A stretch of 33,899 bases of DNA from Chitinophagaceae bacterium. GTDB lineage: Bacteria; Bacteroidota; Bacteroidia; Chitinophagales; Chitinophagaceae. Below, piece after piece: positions 28,091 through 33,899 of the stretch. Positions within the stretch are counted from its first letter, which is position 1. Each line of letters opens with the position of its first letter. The DNA is taken from NCBI GenBank assembly GCA_021738605.1, contig JAIPBY010000003.1, positions 1-33,899 of the forward strand. The letters run 5' to 3'. The notes below the pieces were generated by a model that saw nothing but the letters and a program-made list of their open reading frames with translations, was not told where the DNA came from and searched no databases. A program made the position numbers and the translations under genes.

Positions 28091-29542
28091 ATGGAAAATC
28101 AGGAGAAACAATTCAGGCTGAACGTTACCAGAAGACATTTTCTAACCAAAGCCGGATTGGGATTTGGAAGCGCCGCACTGGGCTCAATGTTGTTCAAGGA
28201 CCAATTGTTTGGAGCTGATGCACAATCCTCAATACCTTTGGGATTGGCACAGTATGCACCTAAAGCCAAACGGATCATTTATCTTTTTCAGAATGGTGCC
28301 CCTTCCCAGTTGGAAACATTCGACTACAAACCCTTGCTCAACAAGATGCATGGTGAAGAATTGCCAGCCTCCATTCGCATGGGCCAGAGGCTTACCGGCA
28401 TGACTGCCAACCAGGAAAAATTTCCACTTGTTGGCTCTTCATTTGGATTCTCACAACATGGCAAGTCTGGCGCATGGATATCAGAACTTTTTCCCAACAT
28501 TGCTTCCATTGCTGATGATATCTGTATTGTCAAAACAATGAATACAGAAGCCATCAACCATGACCCCGCCCTGACATTTTTCCAAACAGGGGCACAACAG
28601 GGCAACAGGCCCAGCATGGGTGCATGGATGAGCTATGGACTGGGAAGTGAAAATTCTAACCTCCCTTCCTATACAGTTCTTCTCTCTCGTGGCCGTGGAA
28701 ATGGACAGGGTGTTTATTCAAAATTATGGACCAACGGCTTTCTGGACAGCGTTCACCAGGGCGTTGTGTTCAGCAGCGGTGACGATCCAGTACTTTACCT
28801 CAACAATCCTGAAGGGCATGACAAGCAAAGCCGGAGAGACATGCTCGACCAGCTGGCAAAATTCAATGCAGAAGCATTCGACAATTTTGGGGACCCTGAA
28901 ATCAATACCCGCATCAAACAATACGAAATGTCTTACCGCATGCAGAGTGCGGTGCCTGAACTGACAGACCTGAGCAAGGAGTCTGATAATACCATCAAAA
29001 TGTATGGCCCGGATTGCCTTGTGCCTGGCACTTACGCAGCCAACTGTTTGCTGGCCAGAAAGCTCTCTGAATCTGGCGTTCGTTTTGTGCAACTTTACCA
29101 CCAGGGATGGGATACGCATGGCAACCTGGTCAATGACATGAGGATGCAGGCAGAAGACGTAGACAGGGCTTCTGCTGGCCTGATCAAGGACTTGAAGCAA
29201 AGGGGACTGCTGGATGAAACACTGGTGATTTGGGGTGGTGAATTTGGACGGACCAATTATTGCCAGGGCAAGATTGATGGGGCCAACTACGGTCGCGACC
29301 ATCATCCCAAATGCTTCAGCATCTGGATGGCCGGCGGTGGAATCAAACCGGGCACGGTATATGGTGAAACAGATGAATTCGGCTACAATACCATCAAGGA
29401 TCCAGTAAGCGTGCATGATTTTCATGCCACCGTACTCCACCTGATGGGCATCAACCATGAGCAGCTCACCTATCGCCATCTGGGAAGACGTTACAGGCTC
29501 ACAGACGTTGCCGGACAAGTAGTGAACGGAATTATTGCCTAA
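28091..29542 (+). CDS. DUF1501 family protein with Tat signal
   Basis: TRRHFLTKAGLGFGSAALGSMLF Tat motif; AKRIIYLFQNGAPSQLETFDYKPLL, GWDTHGNL, VIWGGEFGRT, GRDHHPKCFSIWMAGGGIKPGTVYGETDEFGY are DUF1501 hallmarks. Confidence 0.95.
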   Translation: MENQEKQFRLNVTRRHFLTKAGLGFGSAALGSMLFKDQLFGADAQSSIPLGLAQYAPKAKRIIYLFQNGAPSQLETFDYKPLLNKMHGEELPASIRMGQRLTGMTANQEKFPLVGSSFGFSQHGKSGAWISELFPNIASIADDICIVKTMNTEAINHDPALTFFQTGAQQGNRPSMGAWMSYGLGSENSNLPSYTVLLSRGRGNGQGVYSKLWTNGFLDSVHQGVVFSSGDDPVLYLNNPEGHDKQSRRDMLDQLAKFNAEAFDNFGDPEINTRIKQYEMSYRMQSAVPELTDLSKESDNTIKMYGPDCLVPGTYAANCLLARKLSESGVRFVQLYHQGWDTHGNLVNDMRMQAEDVDRASAGLIKDLKQRGLLDETLVIWGGEFGRTNYCQGKIDGANYGRDHHPKCFSIWMAGGGIKPGTVYGETDEFGYNTIKDPVSVHDFHATVLHLMGINHEQLTYRHLGRRYRLTDVAGQVVNGIIA

Positions 29543-29566
29543 TATTTTTCCAAAGAAAAAATATGT

Positions 29567-31729
29567 ATGTCTAGACATCTTCTCGTGCTCTCCAACCTGC
29601 TGATCGTATTACAGGTTTTTCTTCTTTTGTTCTGTTTTTTAGACCTGAGCGTACTTCCACAGATTATATTGTTTGTAGGAAGATTTCATCCTGTTGTACT
29701 GCATTTGCCCATTACGTTAATCATTTTGTTGGTCCCCTTCTCTGTTTACCTCCAAAAAAGGACAGATACCGATGGTCTTACTGGCATATTTGATTTGATG
29801 CTTCACTACATCGCATTGATTTCAACGCTTACTGCACTTGCAGGATTTTTGCTGGCAGCAGATGGCGGATACGATCAGGAGTCACTCCGTGTTCATAAAT
29901 GGCTTGGTGTTGCCGTCGCTTTTTCAACACATGCCCTTGTGTACATCAAAAAAACATTTGCACAAAACGCCATGGTATGGAACATTGCCATGTCTGCCAC
30001 CCTAATTATCATGGTCGCGGGAAGTCATTATGGCGGAAACCTGACACATGGCGAAGGATTCTTTGCATTCAATAAAGAAAATAAACCAACCATCACCATC
30101 CCTGTGTTTACAGAAAAAACAACGGTTTACCAGGGTGCTGTTCAACCCGTTTTGGAAGCCAAATGCATCACCTGCCACAACGATAAAAAAATGAAGGGTG
30201 GACTCAACCTCAGTGCTTTTCAGGCGGCGGCCAAGGGTGGGAAAAATGGAGCAGCATGGGTTTCAGGAGATCCTGATAAAAGCTTGATGATTGAAAGGAT
30301 GCTACTTGACATGGACGATCAAAAGCACATGCCACCCAAAGGAAAAGCCCAGCTCAGTAGTGTAGAAATTCTTTTGTTCAAGGAATGGATCAGGGCAGGC
30401 GCCAATCCAACCAAGACCTATCACTCCCTCGCAGCTACCGACACCCTCAAAACAATTGTCAGCAGCATCATCAATGTTGCACCGGTAGAAAAAGCAACCA
30501 AAACATATTCTTTTTCGGCCGCCTCCACCTCTACTATCGAGCAGCTCAATTCTCCCTTCAGGAGAATTCTTCCACTGGCCTCCAACTCACCTGCCCTGAG
30601 TGTCAAATTTTATCTCAAAGAAAAATATGACCTGAACATGTTGAAGGAATGCAAATCCATCGCGGAGCAGGTTGTTGAAGTCAATCTCTCCAACATGCCT
30701 GCCGATGACAAGGCCATAGAAGTGCTTTCTTCCTTTGAAAACATTGAGCGCATCAACCTCAATGGAACTGCCATTTCTGGCAAGAACCTGGGTGTATTAA
30801 AATCCAACAAACACCTTGAACAAGTTTCACTGGCCAGCACAGCAGTTGGTTTTGCCATGCTGGATGCGTTAGGAGCCATCCCTTCGCTAAAAAATGTTTT
30901 CCTCTGGAATACTGCACTCACTGCTCCTGAGTTGGATGCCATCAAGAAAAAGTTTCCAAAAATCAATTGGGATCTTGGCTATATTCCAGACAAGAATGAA
31001 TTGCTCAAACTGACAGTCCCGAGATTGCTCGATGCAGACAAAAGGATTTATTCACCTGGTGAACTCATTGCCTTCAAGCCCCAGATGTCTGGCGTTCAGA
31101 TCCGTTATACCATTGACGGCTCCAAACCAGATTCATTGGCCAGCATATTGTACACCAAGCCATTCCCTGTCATTGGTATGATGAAACTCAGGGCTATTTC
31201 GGTCAGCCCTGGATGGAAAACAAGTGATACAACTGACAATACTTTTTTCCTCAAAGGTTTTAAGCCTGACTCCATCAGGATGATCAATCAGGCAGACAAA
31301 CAATACAAAGGACAGGGCGCAATTACCCTTACAGACCTTGTGAAGGGCGGTCCAGGCAACCTCAATGTCAATTGGTTGGGATATCGCGACAACTCTTTCA
31401 AAATTGGTGCCTATTTTTCAAAGGGCGAAGACATCCAGCAAATCCTGCTCAGCACGGTAGAACACATTGATGGATATATCATGCCCGCAAAAAAAATCAT
31501 CATCAAAGGCGGCGACTCACCAACATCGATGAAGCTGCTCAAGACGATTGTTCCGGAACAGCCCAAGGAGAAAAGAAGAAGACACCTCATCCCATTTGTG
31601 ATTCCATTGGAGAAAAAACAATACAAATACTTTGAAATTGAAGCATTCCCAGTCAATGTATTGCCCAAATGGCATCCCGGAAAAGGCGATAAGGGATGGG
31701 TCTTTGTTGACGAGTTGTTTTTTTATTGA
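29567..31729 (+). CDS. DUF2231-like membrane protein with c-type heme (PSCyt1-like), LRR-like and chitobiase-C-terminal-like domains
   Basis: FVGRFHPVVLHLPITLIILLVPF (DUF2231); VQPVLEAKCITCHNDKKMKGGLNL; VNLSNMPADDKAIEVLSSFENIERINLNGTAISGKNL; IRYTIDGSKPDSLASILYTKPF. Confidence 0.88.
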   Translation: MSRHLLVLSNLLIVLQVFLLLFCFLDLSVLPQIILFVGRFHPVVLHLPITLIILLVPFSVYLQKRTDTDGLTGIFDLMLHYIALISTLTALAGFLLAADGGYDQESLRVHKWLGVAVAFSTHALVYIKKTFAQNAMVWNIAMSATLIIMVAGSHYGGNLTHGEGFFAFNKENKPTITIPVFTEKTTVYQGAVQPVLEAKCITCHNDKKMKGGLNLSAFQAAAKGGKNGAAWVSGDPDKSLMIERMLLDMDDQKHMPPKGKAQLSSVEILLFKEWIRAGANPTKTYHSLAATDTLKTIVSSIINVAPVEKATKTYSFSAASTSTIEQLNSPFRRILPLASNSPALSVKFYLKEKYDLNMLKECKSIAEQVVEVNLSNMPADDKAIEVLSSFENIERINLNGTAISGKNLGVLKSNKHLEQVSLASTAVGFAMLDALGAIPSLKNVFLWNTALTAPELDAIKKKFPKINWDLGYIPDKNELLKLTVPRLLDADKRIYSPGELIAFKPQMSGVQIRYTIDGSKPDSLASILYTKPFPVIGMMKLRAISVSPGWKTSDTTDNTFFLKGFKPDSIRMINQADKQYKGQGAITLTDLVKGGPGNLNVNWLGYRDNSFKIGAYFSKGEDIQQILLSTVEHIDGYIMPAKKIIIKGGDSPTSMKLLKTIVPEQPKEKRRRHLIPFVIPLEKKQYKYFEIEAFPVNVLPKWHPGKGDKGWVFVDELFFY

Positions 31730-33522
31730 TGACCAACCGTCTATCCATATTTTCCAATTTAATCCTTGTATTGCAGGTTTTTTTGGTGTTGCTCTGCTTT
31801 GCAGACCTGAGTTCATTGCCTTCCACTGTTTTATTTGCCGGCAGACTTCATCCACTGATTTTGCATCTGCCGATCACCCTTATTCTTTTGCTCCTCCCGA
31901 TTTCTTTATATGCAGCCAATAGCAAAGAACAAAAAAACATTGTAGCATTTTTTCAACTGTTGCTTCATGGTGTAGCATTGATTTCAACATTAACAGCCAT
32001 AACAGGTTTCTTTCTTGCAGCAGGTGGATCATATGATGCTGATTCACTTTTCATACACAAATGGCTTGGGGTTTCTATCGCCTTACTTAGCCATGCCCTC
32101 ATCTACCTATACAATCTGCTGCATACAAAACCAATGGTTTGGAATACCTTCCTGGCATTAACCATTTTGATTGCAGTCGCTGGGGGGCACTTTGGCGGTA
32201 CACTAACACACGGTAAAAGTTTTTTTAGTTTCAGCAACAACAGAAAAGCTGTTTTGGCGAATCAATCTGAAACCGAAAAAATATATCCTTTTGCCGCCGC
32301 TTCAACATCTTCGATTGAAAAATTGAACAATCCTTTCAGGAGGGTATTGAAGGTTTCAGCAAAAAGTCCAGCCCTTGTTGTAAAGTTCTCACTAAAGGAA
32401 AAGTTTGACATTGAACAATTGAAAGCCTGCAAAGAAATTGCTGAACAAATTGTAGAGCTGAACTTGTCAGGCATGCCGGTTGATGACCAGGTTTTTCCAA
32501 TACTTGCGGGTTTTGTAAACCTTGAAAAACTAAACCTCAATGCAACATCCATTTCAGGTGTTGGGATCAACGCATTAAGCGGATTAAAAAAACTGGAACA
32601 ACTTTCTGTGGTAAACACCGCTGTTGGTCTGCAAGCAATTTTGCCACTGATCAATATGGCATCACTCCAGCATGTTTTCATTTGGAATACAAGGATTGAA
32701 GCCCAAGATCTTGTGCTGCTGAAGACCAAGTCACCCAAGATCAAGTGGGAAATAGGCTATCAGGCAAACAAAAATGAAATCCTGCAATTATCTCCCCCTT
32801 ATCTTGAAGACAATGAAAACCTCATCTTTGAAAAAGGATTGAGTATTGCATTGAAAAATCCATTTCCCAATGCAAAGATCCGGTATACCACTGATGGATT
32901 AGACCCTGACTCAAGCAATGGAAACATATATACTAAAGCAGTCTATACAAAGGAATTGTTGAGAATCAAGGCCGTTACCACATTAGAAGGCTGGATTACA
33001 AGTGCAATTACAGACTTCACTGTCTATCCAAAAGGCATTGCATGTGATTCCGCAACCCTTTTGAGCAAACCGAACAGGGGCAGAACTTTTGGAGCAAAAA
33101 TACTCATTGATGGTAAGAAAGGATACAGCCAGACCGCTGATCAATTGTACAACAGTTGGCTTGGCTTCAAAAAAGAAGACTTTAAGGCAGGTTTTCATTT
33201 TGGAAGCAATCCAATCCTACAGCAAATTGTGGTAAGCACTGCAGACATGACCAATTCCTCCGGAGCATCGGTTTTTCCTCCCACCAAAATAACCATCAAG
33301 GGTGGAGAAAATGCCAAAAAGATGAAAACAATTGGGGTCCTTTCCCCAGATATGCCCCTCATGCGCAGGCCCAATGCATCCATCCCTTATGTCATCCCCA
33401 TTAAACCGGGCAAATATCCCTATATTGAAATAGAAATGTTGACACTGAAGTCACTTCCCGAATGGCACCAGGAAAAGGGGCAAAAGGGGTTTGTATTTTT
33501 GGATGAAGTGTTTTTTTATTAA
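31729..33522 (+). CDS. Tandem paralog of the preceding gene lacking the heme c module
   Basis: FAGRLHPLILHLPITLILLLLPI; LRR-like block; IRYTTDGLDPDSSNGNIYTKAVY; C-terminus GFVFLDEVFFY parallels GWVFVDELFFY. ATG at 31729 (the track's 31726 start is TTG). Confidence 0.88.
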   Translation: MTNRLSIFSNLILVLQVFLVLLCFADLSSLPSTVLFAGRLHPLILHLPITLILLLLPISLYAANSKEQKNIVAFFQLLLHGVALISTLTAITGFFLAAGGSYDADSLFIHKWLGVSIALLSHALIYLYNLLHTKPMVWNTFLALTILIAVAGGHFGGTLTHGKSFFSFSNNRKAVLANQSETEKIYPFAAASTSSIEKLNNPFRRVLKVSAKSPALVVKFSLKEKFDIEQLKACKEIAEQIVELNLSGMPVDDQVFPILAGFVNLEKLNLNATSISGVGINALSGLKKLEQLSVVNTAVGLQAILPLINMASLQHVFIWNTRIEAQDLVLLKTKSPKIKWEIGYQANKNEILQLSPPYLEDNENLIFEKGLSIALKNPFPNAKIRYTTDGLDPDSSNGNIYTKAVYTKELLRIKAVTTLEGWITSAITDFTVYPKGIACDSATLLSKPNRGRTFGAKILIDGKKGYSQTADQLYNSWLGFKKEDFKAGFHFGSNPILQQIVVSTADMTNSSGASVFPPTKITIKGGENAKKMKTIGVLSPDMPLMRRPNASIPYVIPIKPGKYPYIEIEMLTLKSLPEWHQEKGQKGFVFLDEVFFY

Positions 33523-33600
33523 TGCATTCTAACAACCGAATCCGCTGATCGACGCAGTTGGCTTCCCAGTTCATACAACGCAAATCTTGGAAAAACTTCA

Positions 33601-33608
33601 TAAATTTG
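33601..33608 (+). promoter_or_regulatory. Putative Bacteroidota -7 element (TAAATTTG) upstream of dnaG
   Basis: 8/8 to TAnnTTTG, about 50 nt upstream of the dnaG start; no clear -33. Confidence 0.45.
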
Positions 33609-33657
33609 CAGTATTTTCTCCTTCTTTCAAGCTCAATTCCACAACCCAGAACCCACT

Positions 33658-33899
33658 TTGATATCACAGCAAACCATACAAGAAATTCAAAACAGGATCG
33701 ATATCCACGATATCGTAGGGGCTTTTGTTAAGCTGAAAAGACGGGGAACCAACTATATTGGCAACTGCCCTTTCCACAACGAAAAAACACCTTCCTTCAC
33801 TGTTTCACCTTCCAAAGAAATCTACAAATGCTTTGGATGCGGAAAGAGCGGCAATGCCATCGGCTTTGTCATGGAGCATGAAAAATACTCCTATGTTGA
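33658..33899 (+). CDS. dnaG: DNA primase, N-terminal fragment (truncated by window end)
   Basis: (TTG)ISQQTIQEIQNRIDIHDIVGAFVKLKRRGTNYIGNCPFHNEKTPSFTVSPSKEIYKCFGCGKSGNAIGFVMEHEKYSYV; CHC2 zinc-binding domain. Not in the ORF track because it is open to the window end. Confidence 0.93.
   Translation, partial: MISQQTIQEIQNRIDIHDIVGAFVKLKRRGTNYIGNCPFHNEKTPSFTVSPSKEIYKCFGCGKSGNAIGFVMEHEKYSYV

Noticed and set aside
28724-29578. 284-aa minus-strand ORF antisense to the DUF1501 gene
   Set aside because: Opposite a clear DUF1501 coding sequence; no domain-like pattern.

Overview
The window is a Bacteroidota-type chromosomal segment, probably Chitinophagaceae-like (inferred from gene content and TAnnTTTG promoters). 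It is mostly housekeeping: dapB, an Rrf2 regulator, free-Met-R-sulfoxide reductase, an SDR-type L-threonine dehydrogenase, kdsA, aconitase, a BNR/Asp-box protein, aroQ, carA, a detached alpha ribosomal cluster (infA-rpmJ-rpsM-rpsK-rpsD-rpoA-rplQ), tgt, an esterase, a TonB-dependent receptor, pdhB, pulA, GTP-type pckG and the 5' end of dnaG. The most unusual block is a four-gene plus-strand operon at about 25747-33522. It encodes a DUF1549/DUF1553 'planctomycete cytochrome' protein with two CxxCH motifs, a Tat-signal DUF1501 protein, and two tandem paralogous DUF2231-like membrane proteins with LRR-like and chitobiase-C-terminal-like modules. Only the first paralog carries a CxxCH heme module; the second has lost it (or never gained it) in frame. 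No mobile elements, CRISPR arrays, tRNAs or rRNAs were recognised. All calls come from reading the sequence; no database search was run.
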